DNA from: Echinostoma caproni
Taxonomy: Eukaryota; Platyhelminthes; Trematoda; Plagiorchiida; Echinostomatidae
Assembly (NCBI GenBank): GCA_900618425.1
Contig: UZAN01040525.1
Location: forward strand, 1-64,000
DNA length: 64,000 bases
Direction: 5' to 3'
The notes under the pieces: generated by a model
The model's database searches: none
What the model saw: only the letters and a program-made list of their open reading frames with translations
Told to the model about the DNA's origin: nothing
Program-made: the position numbers and the translations under genes
Part shown: piece after piece, positions 35,946 to 48,971 of the stretch
Layout: the number at the start of each line of letters is the position of its first letter
How positions within the stretch are numbered: position 1 is the stretch's first letter

Positions 35946-38900
35946 CCCACATTCCCCTTGTTACTCATCTCTGTGTTGACATGGGTGTGTCAACCTTCAA
36001 TCGATGTTAGTCCTCCCGCCCACGATAGCGAACTGAGAAAATCTCGGGCTGTTTCGTTTATCTTCACATCTAATCAATCACATCCTCAAGAACAAGGACA
36101 AACTAACATCTGTCCTGTACGCCTATGGGATATCATTGATTATTCTTTCATGATTTCGTCCCGCCATTCGATAAGTTGACTGAGAGTGCCGCTATTTTAT
36201 GTTTTCAATCAGAATGGGCTATTTTGAGTTCCATATGCTTGAATGCAACCACACAGCCCGCATAACACTTTATTTGTTTGTTTTGCTGTCTTTGTCTCAA
36301 AACCAACAGTTTTGCCAAGTGTGTCAACCGGGACTGCTTCATTGCGTAATAAAGATAACGGACAATTCATTTTGAAAATTCGCCATCTGTAGAATTACAT
36401 TTACTTCTGGTGAATACACACTGAGGAGGCAATAATGTGAACCACACACAGCAAGTGGAATGAACCTAACTATCCAACTGCATGCAATGATATAGAAACA
36501 GAATGGGCGGGGACAGCAATTTGTCATAAAACTGTGTTTCTCGGCCCTGTGATCACTTAACCAGCTGTCGTACACGTAGGCGGAAAATACACAGGTCGAG
36601 ATCGTTCTACAGATTTACAGTTCCCGGGGCATAAGAATGATTGGAATTCAATCCGACTGTGCCTAGAAAGACACCCTTACTAGTAGAAACGGCTGACTGT
36701 CGGAAACTTTGATTGGCGGGGAACAGTAGGCAAGATGTAAAGAAAAAGTGAGAATCTTGCAAAACTAGGAATCAGTCAATTTGAGCCCATCCTACTGGGG
36801 ACTAAAGGACCTATGTCCTGGGGCAGGTAGTTGTAAACGGTCATTATGTGAAAAGAACGAACGAACTGTAAATAAGGAATCAAACATTTGTTCCGATGAA
36901 CCGGATTTAAAGTTTATTTTAGAAGATCTGACGAAAACCTCGTTGTTAGAGTGGATATAGGCTCAAGATTGTAATTGGTTAAGTTCATGGTACTTTTAGT
37001 TACAGAACTGGAGGTGATAGAACCATTCCGATTAAATATGAATACGAGTAAATATGAATAGGTTCACAACTTAGACATAGAAGGTGTTTTGTAAATAGAT
37101 GGGACTATGTGAATGAATGTCGAGGCTCTTAATGGTCACCAACACGCGCAAAGAGGGACTCAGGAATGTTCCCGTCAACTTGAGACTGCTCAGACTAACC
37201 CCAAACGTGAATCCTTTCAAGAATAAATCTGAGTTCCAGAGTTGGTTGGAGGCTTTTGAGATGCTTAGTAAGACGGAGTTGAATTCTTCACGATTATTGA
37301 TTCATTCTGACCAGTAAAAATCAACCGGCGTAGACAGATCGGTAGATTATTCTTGGAGGCGGAAGGCATGGTAATCGGTCATTGAGTAGTCCTTCGTTTT
37401 CAAGGTGTAGAACAGATCGCTGAGTTGTTAATTTCGCTAAATTTGAAAATTTGATGTAAGAGAAATGAAAGAACAGTTTTAATGATCAGGCGAATCGGTA
37501 CTCTTCTGAATCAGAAAATTGGCCACACCTTTATAGGTACCAGGGAGCGTACTGAGACCAGTTTGAAGCGAGGATGGTTACCTCCTGGGCCGAATGGAGT
37601 GTCTATATTTAACTAACACAGAGTTGGGCAAACGTATTTGGTTCTAACGAGTAGAATAGAGGTCATCAATAGAAGGAAACGCAGACTTTCAGAAACCAAG
37701 ACACTGACAGATCTGACACTGGAGGTACAATCATTCATTTACATAGTTTTGAAGAGGTGCTAAATTATTCGACTACAACGGGAATGAAGGTCGGCTTTTT
37801 GGTCTTAAAAAACACACCTTCAGTTTACTCCTTCTATGATTAATGAAGGTTTGATTCCAGTTTGCGCGAAATAACCAGCCGATTAGAGCGTAGATTAGTG
37901 GCGCAAAACATGAACGACTGTTCTGGAGAGGTACATCATGACAGCAAGCATGACTGAACTATTCCTGGGAACGTTGTATGCAGTTTTGGGTATGGCGGTG
38001 GATGGATACCCTGGGGAATAATGTCGGTAAATCATACACGGAGCAGTAGACTAAGAAGTCAGAAATTCGGGAACACTCTTTCGGACGGTTGAGTCATAAA
38101 GCCGGGATGCAGGGCTAGATGTGTGGTGAGGCAGAGCGTGTCTCTTGAATTTAAAAAAAGCAATTCAGACTTGAGTGAGAACAGCCGACGGAAACGGGAT
38201 GGAAGGAGGGGAGGAAAGTTCAGAAACTGAACTAATAACAAGCTTCTGGGTTGTACCTGATAGTGAAAACCAGTTGTCGGACCAACAATTCGGCTTATGT
38301 CATCGACTGGAGCGAGAGATTTATTTAGCTTTCCAAATGCGTGGTTCCTACTGATTGTGCAAGCGCAATGAAGCGCATTTAGATCTCCTCAGACAACTGG
38401 TTGACAACTGCGGCAACTGCCTCTGAAGGTTTGAAGATAGAATTTATGAAGCTCCTCCGTTAGCAGAACGTTGCACCGGGTCAAAGTAGGGGCCAGATAT
38501 AAAAAAACTAGGTTCTGATCACATCAAACGACATACTCGGAGAGCGATTCCAGATATAAAGGAGGAGGTGATGAGCAATCCGGGAAATGAGCATTAGTAC
38601 CAGTTTATACTGAAATGAAGCACGTGGAAATCCATAGGGATGCTTAAAACAAAACAGCAGATTAGGGAAGAAGATTGTTTCTAGTGATAGATCACAATAC
38701 ACTAATGATGAGTGTGGTCCATAGCGACATGCATCTGAGATACAGTCAACAAAAGACCGGTGAACAGGAGCACCAGAGACGGTGCAAAACCTGAATGCTT
38801 GTGAGTGAACTGCTTTTGGGCGCTTGAATCTTAGAGTAATGCATTCATACTTGAGAGACCGGACACAAACGATTTGCACCATGGTTTTACCCCAAACCAC

Positions 38901-39479
38901 CCATTTGGTATTTCATTATCAAAGTAAAGCTCACGTACATTAGTTGATTGTACTCGGTGAGTAATAATATTTTACAAGAATGATGGAAATGCCGAGTGTG
39001 ATGCGCAGATAGTTTTACCAATTCGGCTTCTGGATGGGATTCCCCAATTTTATCCAATCACATGTTTGTAAGTAAGTCAGTGAATAATGCGATATGGATA
39101 TCTGAGTACGTTCCGATACAGACCGATAAGATATTGCGGTTGACCGGTTTATGGCACAGCTATCAGTTCAGTTTGGATGCAGTGATCTTAAAAATAGAAA
39201 AACCGATCGGTTCCTGTCGCCCTAATTTGTTCAAGCCAAGAAATATTGTGGATAAAGAGATATCCAGATGCTAGCAGTGTCGTACCCTGTTGAATATGTC
39301 AAACCTAATTCTTTTAGTCATTCGTTCAGACAAACTGTACACAACTTTTACCTGTCGTGTCAGACGCACTTAGTGGCGTAACGGATCCTTAGCAATGGAC
39401 GGTGTCACAGTTCCGCAAGGAAGACTATGCACTGTTATCAACACCTGGATATAAAATCATTATTGCAGATAGTCTTTGT

Positions 39480-39480
39480 N
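39480..39480. other. Unknown base, short flanking overlap
   Basis: TGT stands on both sides of the n. A three-base word is weak alone but fits the pattern at the other sites. Confidence 0.4.
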
Positions 39481-39648
39481 TGTATTTTCATCGGACAACA
39501 CACGGGACGACTTTCCACACATTGTTCATATTTCCATTTAAGCGGTACAGAAGTCCTTACCGAAGTTCGACAGAAAATTATTATTGATCCCATTTCTTGG
39601 TGACAGCATCAGCTGCTGGCTAACTGGGAAGAAATAGGGTTTTTCAGA

Positions 39649-39672
39649 GTTATGAATTAAGTTATGAATTAA
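39649..39672. repeat. 12-base tandem duplication
   Basis: GTTATGAATTAA occurs twice in a row. Confidence 0.8.
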
Positions 39673-40393
39673 GACCGACACTAGTCCAGAGAAGTGACCA
39701 TATTCTGTGCTACAAACTTCCGACAAAAGTAGCATAATATCACTGACTCCAGGTTTGTTTTAAAGGGTTCGAATGAGTAGTGTAATAAACTAATTTGTCT
39801 TTCAATATAATGCATGTCAAGTAAGCAAGCAAGCAAATATAAAAACAATGCTGATAACGTCAATTTGCAGACTAGACTCTGACACCTAATGGGCACAAAT
39901 ATTTTTAAACATAATAATCAATAAAACTTCAGGTTAGTGATCAAATAAAGTGAGCATTTCAAAATTGCTCTGCTCTACTCAGGAATGGCTATGAATGTGT
40001 TGAACTGCTCACGCCTCCAGTTTGTCAGATACGGCATTTCAGTGAAACTCTTTTCCTCCGTATCGGTGTCCAGTTTTGGAACTTTACTAACAGACAGAAT
40101 TTTGCGTAGCCGGTATCACATTTCCTGTGGTCAGAGGACGGAAAAGCCTGTGGAACCTGCCGGGATGGATGTTGGTGTTAGTGAGAGAAGCCAAAGAGGA
40201 TATCATTTTGATGTGGCTAGAACAAAGAAGCACAGAAAACACATTCATAGATAATAGTTCAGCACAATTCCTTTGAGAGGGTCAATAAGCATACTAATTT
40301 TCATCGCGGGGTAAGTCAATATAAACTTGAACCTTAGGCCCGTAGAAAAACAGATGACTGTCCAGAGAGTTCCAGAGAGACACATAAAAGCAA

Positions 40394-40408
40394 CACACAC
40401 ACACACAC
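40394..40408. repeat. (CA)n microsatellite
   Basis: Short pure CA run. Confidence 0.85.
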
Positions 40409-40849
40409 CAAGCGGCGACAATATCCGAGAGCAAGAAGCCAATACCAAATCATACGCACGGGGAAAGGACGCGGTTAAATGATATTTTTGTTAAATAGGT
40501 TTTCATTAGAATACCATGCTTCGAAATCTAACATAAATACAAAGAAATATAGCAGATTAACTCCAAATAAATGGGAGGGGGTAAACATGATGAACCGGAT
40601 TCTGTCGAATGTATCTAGGACCGGAGAACGTAATGGTATTTTCTCAAACAATCAATAAACTTGGACTAGTAAGCCACAAGGCCGATGCACACGCAACAGT
40701 GAATCGCCAGTCAAAAAAAGACTCAAAAGGCACTGTGACATTGGATCGTGAAATTGAAGACCAGATCGGTAAAAAATCATTGAGCATCAAAGTCACATTT
40801 CCCTTTTGTCTATTCTATTTCTGCATCATTCACTGATTTTCCCATCACT

Positions 40850-40861
40850 TATATATATATA
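40850..40861. repeat. (TA)n microsatellite
   Basis: Short TA run. Confidence 0.75.
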
Positions 40862-41350
40862 CGCACCACAAACGTTAGATTTAGGGGCCCAACGGATTTG
40901 AAAACCAAATATCAGCCGAACTAGATATGGATTTTTGAATCGAACGTTTGCGATATTGTACACTGCATCTGACATCTGTTGTTCCAGCTATTTTCCTTAG
41001 TACAGTATCCGATACCTGTTGTGAGTTTTCACAGAGTATGACCCCGATTTGTTTGTTTCCACAGTTAGCACTGCATCTGGTTAACTAACAGACCACTCTC
41101 TCTCTAAATATTGTCGAGAATATGCTAAAAATGCTATCAGTAGCCAGGGCATGCTCGAGGCAAAAGATTTTCTGAATATGTATCCATTTCAGAATTAAAA
41201 CAACCGAAACAATAGAGCGGAAATGGTGTCCAGTACAATCAAAAATTTCTGGCAAGTTGAATGAGTTGCATGAATAAACGGAAGACAACGGCCAATAAGA
41301 AGACTTTGTAAGGTTGTCACCTATCAGTCACTGGATCAGAAGGACCAAAC

Positions 41351-41389
41351 GTGTGTGTGTGTGCGTGTGTAGGTGTGTGTATGTGTGTT
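41351..41389. repeat. (GT)n interrupted microsatellite
   Basis: GT run with GC, AG and TA interruptions. Confidence 0.85.
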
Positions 41390-42256
41390 TGAAAAAGCAT
41401 TCAGATCAAGAAACGGAATGCAAATTTCGCGGGACACGATTGTTTACAATTCATGGTGATGTTGTCTCCGCTATTTGGGAAACTGTTGTGGTACAATTAT
41501 GAATGAGAGACTAGGCAAATTTAGCCCCTACTCATATTGTGCCGAGCAGTGTTCAACAGTTGACCACCACGGATTGCGGTTTTTTAGTCTTTTTGGAGTA
41601 CCTTGTACAACAGGTGAGCTGACTAACACCAGGAGTAGTTTGTGTGCATAATGAAATCACATCCCTAGTGTATATGCCTCCAAATTTAGGACTGATACCC
41701 GGTGAAGTTTTTACTAGCTCACCAAGTGTTCTACCACTGAAGGTGTATCAGTTATTAGCTGGGAATGATTTCCGTTCCTCATTGGTCTTTCCTCTTTCTC
41801 TCTCGCTCTCATACATTCAAATCGAGAATACGATTCACTTTTACAAAGACTTCTTCTGCTGTGTTCACGAGAGTGCGACCTATGTAGGGGTACAAAATAG
41901 TAATTTATTATTCATCTGTGTACAATATCGTTTGTAAGCAAAACTGGGTGTTTTCCGGGTACGTTCCGTTTTTTTGTTCTTTCTGGATTCGGGCGGACAT
42001 ATAACAAGCAACTTGGCAATCAATGCCAGTCAGCGTTAGACATTATTTGCACAGTTCGTTCACACAACTAGGAATGTGAATACTGCATAACAGTGTTCCA
42101 CTCATTTATGACTATGATTATACAGATGAGGAAAAAATTATTTTCACAATGATTCATCCATGGACTGCTCAGTCTCGGGCAATTTTTAAACAGCCTAACC
42201 TATGAAAACCGTTCATATGGGTATGTGTTGCGGGGTATAAAGGGGGGTTGATATCA

Positions 42257-42281
42257 GTGTGTGTGTGTGTGTGTCTGTGTG
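42257..42281. repeat. (GT)n microsatellite
   Basis: GT run with one CT interruption near its 3' end. Confidence 0.85.
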
Positions 42282-44299
42282 CAAAACAGCTGCAGCTCAC
42301 TAGTTGCTAACTGGTTCGCTTTTCTCGATTTTCCTCTCTTTGTCATCATACAGCTTTGCCCTCAGATAGATGCTCAGTTCGGCATCTCAAACTGAGGACA
42401 GATGTTTTATTTTTCAAACTACACACGTGCTCATTAGTGGGCACAAAGAGACCAAATAGGATTGTTCAAATCAAGGTAATTTGTTTTGATGAAACAATGA
42501 TGGTTGCCCTCTTGGCACAATGTAATCAACCATAATTGTTAGAGTAACACCAACTTTCATTATCGGTTTCTAGATAATTACGAACCTCGTGTTTCCAACG
42601 CATTGATTCAATGAGTGAGTCATCTGACATTGGAGAGGTTCTTTCCATAACACAGGAAAACAATATGAAATTTCCCATCGTTCGCCAGGTGAGAGTAATT
42701 CAAATGATATCTGTGATGAATTCTTCCCACAAGTTCCAAATTGTGGCTAAATTTAAACTCACGTTGTTTTCCTCCTTGATGATGCGGAAGTTCGTCAGTA
42801 AGTCAATGTTTTTTGAAACAGTATTCGATTATTACGATCCTACACGGTTAACAAGTCACTGTTTTCATGAACAAACCATAATTTTTACCTGATTCCTAAA
42901 TTCCTTTTTCCGAAACTTTCATTCGAATAGACCTTCCATTGATTTCCGTTTCACGGAAGAATAACAGGAGCTGGTTGAATGTATCTATAATCACAGAATA
43001 CATGCTTAAACTTTGGATCAATAAGCTATCACTAACGCATCCTCGGAAAATACCCCAAACATATTTGAAATGATAAGAGTAATAGAGACAACTGGAAACT
43101 GGAAGACTTAACTCCGATCTTCGCATAGCGGGAAAAATTCAATGCCCAAGGTGACTCACAAAATCTAAAATGTATTTTGGTCCAATAGTGATAGCAATAA
43201 ACTGCACTTCGTTCAGTTGGTCAAACTAAAACGTGCAACAAACAAAACAACTGTGAGCTGAAAACCATTCTGGCTCAAAGAAAAACATACTCCAACGCAA
43301 CTTTGCCTGTCCGACGCTGGTCTAGACAAACAAGTGTCATTTATGCTCCCACGACTATGATGGTAATCAACTCATAACCCGTCCAGAATATCCTTTTTGG
43401 TAAATTGAATACTTGAGTGGGAAAGTTGTCAGAATAACAATGAATAATGATAATTAGTAATTAACTGTACAAAAAGAGGTAGTTGTTAAGACGTTTGACA
43501 CTGATGGTAACAGTGACAAGCTGGATCTGGGTGACACTTTTCATTTCTAAACACATGAGGAATTTGGATGCACTCGACACAAAATAATTTTGTCATGCTG
43601 TTCTTATTTATCTATTGAAAAAACCCAGAGCCCGGGGTTTAAATAATTCAGTGGGGCCACACGCAGTGCGCACTGCAATGAGCCCCAACTAGAACGAAAC
43701 ATCGCCCCTTCTCAACCTTCAAACGAAATGTTACCTAACTAAAATGGCAACATTCATCTTTTATGAATAAACCCGGTGAAAACCTTTACGAACATCGCAC
43801 ACTGCAATTGAAGATCAAGGTTCAGAGGTGGTATTACAAGTCGGTTTATTGGTTGCTAGGATACGTATAAAATACAACATCAAATGATTATCAAATGCTT
43901 GTTAAACATTACTAGAAATAGGAGAGGAATGCTCTTTGTCCATGAGGTTCGCCAAATCGAAGGAAAATATTCGGTGCAACACACTGCTGTCCTGCCAAAT
44001 TTCTGTTGGATCATAAGATTTTTCAGGTGTTAAAGCGTATCACTCAACTCCATCAGATTCAATGTGTACAGTAATGCCAGGACACAGTTGTCATGACCCA
44101 AACAATAGGGCAGAATTGGAACCCGCAGGTTTTCCTTGTAGGAACCTCCATATCGCTATTTGGGGTAAATATTCTATGGAGTTCTATACGACTGCACTGA
44201 AGCCAGGTTACTAGTACTATTTTAAAGGGTGTTCTCTTGCGCGCTCTTCGACCCTTAGAATCATTATTTGCGAATCTCTCCTGGAAGTAAAATGTTTTA

Positions 44300-44400
44300 C
44301 AGAATTGCATGTATAGTCCCATGTTTCATTCGAATGGCGCGTGTGTAGCAGAGAAGCATGAATGCAGGTTGGAGACCAATGGGCTTTTCCTATGTACTCA
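44300..44400. repeat. Diverged direct repeat, copy 1
   Basis: About 90 bases (GTATAGTCCCATGTTTCATT onward) resemble 45060-45160 in the same orientation by eye, at an estimated two thirds identity. The family and function are unknown. Confidence 0.4.
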
Positions 44401-45059
44401 TTGTAAGTAAGATAATTCAAACATTTTTCATAAGGGTATGCTATTGACCGCATGCCGAGCATGACACCATGTAAATACTGATACCCGACTCGTGTAATTA
44501 AAGGCCAAACATACCAACCAATGTTTATCTTTCTCTTTAGGTGTACGGGGATAGGACTTTGGCTTTCCTTTTCCCCTATTGCTCCATTTGCTTTGATCTG
44601 ACTAGTTTACAAACAACATCATTCTTTCTCATAGAAGTCTTCGAATCTTTCAATATCGATTTTGGAATGTCTCTTCCAACGAACCATAGTGGTTACCAAC
44701 TTTATGCGGTTGGTTTGTATACTTAAGCTACCGTCTATCTTTCTCATTCAAACCTCCCTGCTGCGCTGCTGGTTTGACTCAACGACAGGCTTACTCATGC
44801 CTCTGGCAACCGATAAAATAAGACTAGTTCGGAAATGCCCCAAAAATTATGCCAAGATCTCACTACGGACTAGCCGCACAAAACCACACTACCTAGCGTT
44901 ATGTGATTTGAAATCAAGGAGATACAATGATTTCATCACCGTATTATTTTACATTTTCAAACGCATTTCATTTTATGAAATTAAAATTTTATTTCAATGT
45001 TTTTACTTGAGTGCTACAATTTTGGAGAGCGAGTGAACACCCACTGAGTAGGACTGTTT

Positions 45060-45160
45060 ACTACCAGATGTATAACCCCATGTTTTATTTGAGCATCGTA
45101 TCTGTAGCAAAGATGTATGCATGAGATCGGCAGACTAATTGTGTTTTCCCATGTTTTACC
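45060..45160. repeat. Diverged direct repeat, copy 2
   Basis: GTATAACCCCATGTTTTATT and the following bases, including TGTAGCA and the TTTTCC end, pair with copy 1 at 44.3 kb. They may be two old insertions of one unidentified interspersed element. Confidence 0.4.
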
Positions 45161-45867
45161 TTAAAAAACAGACCACTAGTTGGGAATGCGTTTTCTATCC
45201 ATGAAACCAAACTCAATCTTCCGTTTCAACGTTGGTTTCTGACGATTTAACCATTTGCTTTGAACTGGTCATCCTTTGGACATTCTTTTCATTCACAATC
45301 TTCAGGTCATCCAGCCAACCATACAATCGGAAGCACTGAAATCAAGTTTCGCTCTTATTGAAGCCCATCAGTAGTGTATATCTACCTCACCGTGCGGGCT
45401 GTGCGCTCTGAACCTATCGCACGGACATCTACTCACAAGAAATTGAGAGTAAAACGTGAATCAACCATTGGTGCTGGTTGCAGTATGCATGCTTTTTTAA
45501 ACATTTGAACGACGGCCCATCGATCGAGAAAATCAATACTACTGATTTTGTGATTCAAGACTTCTAAAGAAAAACGCAAGCAGTCTGCGAACAGAAAGCA
45601 TTCAGTAACTTTTGGAGTCACAGTGCACGATTAGCATTTCGTTTACTTTTTCCATCATCATGCAGAATAAAATGGATTCCAGTAAAGCTAAGATGTTTAT
45701 CTTTGATGTTTCGCATTAGGCATTAAGTTCGGAAATTAAACAGGTGTGTACCAACATCGGTTAGTGGTGGACAGTTGTGTCACATGGAGTTCTGTTTCTT
45801 TTTCCGCCGAACCCTTCAATACATGTGCCCATTGCTTTGTGAATTTATGGGCTAATACCGATTTTCA

Positions 45868-45881
45868 TCACACACACACAC
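45868..45881. repeat. (CA)n microsatellite
   Basis: Short CA run. Confidence 0.8.
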
Positions 45882-46037
45882 CATTACACGTACATCACAC
45901 TGAGTTAATCGATTTTATGGTCGATTCATTTCAGCCAATCAGACTTTAGTTCCGAGCTGTTCGTTCAGACCGACTTATTGCCTGGTTGATTGTCTGGCCT
46001 GACAAGGTCCCAATTACATATCATTCCTACTGATGTA

Positions 46038-46057
46038 TACATATATATATATATATG
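46038..46057. repeat. (AT)n microsatellite
   Basis: Pure AT run after TATAC. Confidence 0.85.
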
Positions 46058-46341
46058 TTGTTGTGGTGATGCCGATGGGGAGATGGTGATGGTTGTGTGT
46101 TGCGTCAGTGAATACTGTCTGTAATTCCAATCTACCCCACTGAATCATGATAAAGATCTAAGTTTTGTTTGTTGTCGGTGCCAGGTTGAATGTGGAGTAA
46201 GAAAATTGACTAACGTAATGCGTTCAGGAACAAATAGATTAGTTGAGTTAGCCTCAACTGTTGCAAACTTATGCTGATAAACAGGTTTCTAGGTTTACCA
46301 TGGTTCAGCCATTGTCTTCATGAACTCGATTTTTCATTTAC

Positions 46342-46459
46342 CTGATGGCCCGTATACATGCAAGGTATCAAACCTCTGCACTTGCATTAGTTGTCTTTGT
46401 CCCAGTACTTTGCCGGGTAGGCCTATGCCCCTGGCTTGTTTTGCACAATTTTTCCCGAA
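46342..46459 (-). CDS. Candidate internal exon with good splice sites, product unknown
   Basis: On the minus strand a pyrimidine-rich acceptor (TTTTGTTTGTCTCAG) precedes 118 bases open in one frame, ending at a donor CCATCAG/GTAAAT. The exon would start in phase 0 and leave one base. It encodes FGKNCAKQARGIGLPGKVLG followed by QRQLMQVQRFDTLHVYGPS. The final YGPS plus a G-starting codon could open a Walker A loop (GPSGxGK), but no matching next exon was found downstream. It looks more GC-rich than its surroundings. It may be one exon of a long-intron gene on the minus strand. Confidence 0.3.
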
Positions 46460-48824
46460 CTGAGACAAACAAAATAGTGAAAGATTGTTTTCATGGAAAG
46501 GTAATTTACCTGTAGGTTCTGTGAAGATGAATCGTAGACAAGGGGCGTTGCACCAAGAAAAAAAGCACGAAGAGCCTTTGGTGGGCATGGATTGAGCAGC
46601 TCACATTAGTAGCCTCTTTTGAAAGAAAACCCATTGTGATTTTTCATGATATATGAGGTTAGTTAGGCGAGTTCTCCAGCATTGATCTCTTTAGATACTC
46701 AAATATTGATTGATATTCGGAAGAACGGTAAAAGTCATGATAATCAGTCCAATGCCGGATCTCATTTCCTACATAGTAAGTTGTCAAAGGGAGCAGTCTT
46801 GTAAGCGCATTCTTCAGTCGCATTATGGCACGGATTTCACTTAGCTTCTATCAAGCCACGGAAACATAAAACTGGGCGAGTATACTATCCACCTTGTGTT
46901 TATTTATCATAAACTAAGATTTACCATGAGCTTTCTCAACATTTTGTTAGGCTTATACATACAGAGTGAACAATGCTTTCTGATTTCAATTTGAACTTAC
47001 AAGTAACATGGCGTCATCTACATTGTGGAAGTCCCTTACAAGCCCGCTCTATACGTGTTGGACTGTCTAGTAAGGAAGCGTTTTTATTCTTCTGCACCTG
47101 ACTTAGACTAAGAAGCCCCTTAGTGCACCGTGGTTGATATCTATTTTCTAATATGCCGGCGGTCATCAGGTAATCAATTTCAGCTGATTAACCGGTGGTG
47201 ATCCCATCAGTTTGACTGCCTGACTCCCCGTTCAGACCGAACCACTTATTGTATGTTTTCCCTCAACTACCAGAATACCTCGACGTACATTAGTTTCTAC
47301 CAACTAATCTTATACTCTTGATCGTTTCTTAATGAACTACGTTTGTTAACAGTAACCACGTTCGAAGGAGCCATTCGCTCTGGGTCACTGACTCTCACCC
47401 AATTGAGGTCTATTCATTCGCATTTACCTTCAAGCATGGAACGAGCACTTATTCCTGGAACCGATCTCAAATAGTTCACAAGACATAAGTCATCATTCCC
47501 CGTGGTATCGGGATGTGCTCATGTCTAAAATTGGCCTCGATCGATGAGTGATTCATATTTTTTGACAAGTCAAAGAGTACTGAGGGGTTAAATAATCCGT
47601 TTGCAGCAGCTTTTTGAAATAAGTATTGTTTCATACAAAACAATTTCGATAGCCAAGGATTGTTGGGTATGTTTTAATTCACGCTTCAATCAACGTCGTC
47701 ATATATTTACATCTCGTATTCTCTCTAAACATCATAACGTAGATATATGTATTGTGCTCATCCTTTATCACGTTCAGATTCAATTAACAGTACGACTGGC
47801 CAGTGTGTTTCTCGACCTTGCAATGAACACAATTTGTGTTCCCCTGATTCTTCTCAGCGCTGCACTTTCCGTTTGGTCACCTTGAGTTACCGTTTCCGGG
47901 CCTCTGTTACCGAAATAGGAAAGTAGCCTGGAGCTTTTCTCATACCATACATTTTCCGCTGTCCATGGCCAGGTTTGAGAGTGTGAAGGATATAAATGCA
48001 ATAAGTTTGCGTTTTACTATGTGTTATGGAGTTACTCAATCCAAGACATTTGAACAATGGGCTGTGAATGTGGACAAAGCAAACAAACAGGAGTATCTTA
48101 ATTCTTGCTACTAAGTCACCTTCTTGATTACTTTCGAGCGGAGAATGCTCGGTTTTTGGTTAAGAAGCCTGGACGTGGTTCCGTTGGACACAAAACGAAT
48201 TCATAATGGATGAGTTCTACGTACCTCAGATACATGCAAAGACTAAATGTTGTGCTCTAGTAAATCCAAAACTCATTAGTCGAGATAAATGGTATCGTTG
48301 GCTATTGTTCTCATCGGAGTGGGCAAAAACTGAGCTCTTAACAGCCTCTATCAATTTGTTTCGTATGAAAAGTAAAACATACTTTCTGGTGAGCAATGCA
48401 ATTGGAAAATTAGTGTGAATCAGGTCAACAGGTGCAATTTATCCCCTTTCTGTCGTTCGATAGATATTTGATGTCAAGAATACACACTGGAGCGTATAGG
48501 GCATCAAAAGTTGTATTGATCTCAACATGCAACAATCTGACGATTTTCTCGACTGCTGATTTTCATTGAAGAGGTATGTTTGATGCTCCCGGATTTCAAC
48601 GGTGAACAAACCACACGTCAACCCTACATGTGATTGTAATGCTTTGGAAATACCGTCCCTGAGAATGTATGCGCACATAAACTCTTTTCTGTTTTCAGTA
48701 ATACTAGTGGGCTTAGTTCACTAAGCTTCCACTTTGTGTTTGTATTGCAAGGTAGCAAGCACTTTTCCTGGTCTTTTTTTCCTGAAAATCTGTGTGCAAT
48801 TGTATACTCTGAGAAAATGAAGCA

Positions 48825-48945
48825 AGCAACATACATTAATCGTGTAAATAAGACGTAAGCTAAAACACTGGGAGGCACTGGACAGCTGTTTCGACCTGGT
48901 TGGGTCTCATCAGCAGTGCGAATCGGTCGACTCAACTGCTGCACC
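48825..48945 (-). mobile_element. Hammerhead short element, 5'-truncated minus copy (subfamily 1)
   Basis: The minus strand reads a GGTCGA-type spacer, ATTCGCACTG, a full hammerhead, then a tail (AGTGCCTCCCAGTGTTTTAG) that matches the tail of the plus copy at 49.1 kb. The tRNA-like head is missing. It sits divergently, just before the plus copy at 48972. Confidence 0.75.
48875..48919 (-). ncRNA. Hammerhead self-cleaving ribozyme, all core bases intact (stem II variant)
   Basis: On the minus strand: stem I GCACTG (48919-48914) with CAGTGC (48880-48875), core CTGATGA (48913-48907), stem II GACC/GGTC (48906-48903 and 48896-48893), GAAA (48892-48889), stem III ACA/TGT, and cleavage after the C opposite 48881. 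Compared with the 19.1 kb copy, the second pair of stem II is A-U instead of U-A, a compensatory exchange, and the free core position 7 is U instead of C. Confidence 0.8.
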
Positions 48946-48971
48946 ATATCGTGTATAATCAAAATGAGAAA

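Larger units (their letters stand above)
35946..44299. other. No gene seen
   Basis: Holds CA, TA and GT microsatellites, a 12-base duplication and one unknown base. A candidate micro-exon at 42656-42688 and a possible hammerhead 3' scrap near 38475-38500 are too short to call. Confidence 0.45.
45161..48824. other. No confirmed gene; one candidate exon
   Basis: Contains CA and AT microsatellites and the candidate minus-strand exon at 46342-46459. No partner exon is identified. Confidence 0.4.

Noticed and set aside
37117..37317. A 66-codon frame with SEFQSWLEAFEML, resembling the start of some retrotransposon gag proteins
   Set aside because: No zinc knuckle, protease or further gag-like sequence follows in any frame, so the resemblance is too short to use.
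38475..38500. CACCGGGTCAAAGTAGGGGCCAG resembles the 3' end of the 4.15 kb hammerhead
   Set aside because: Only about 25 bases match, with no CTGANGA half, tRNA-like head or tail nearby.
38508..38900. 130-codon open frame on the minus strand
   Set aside because: No recognisable domain or splice context, and its length is within chance.
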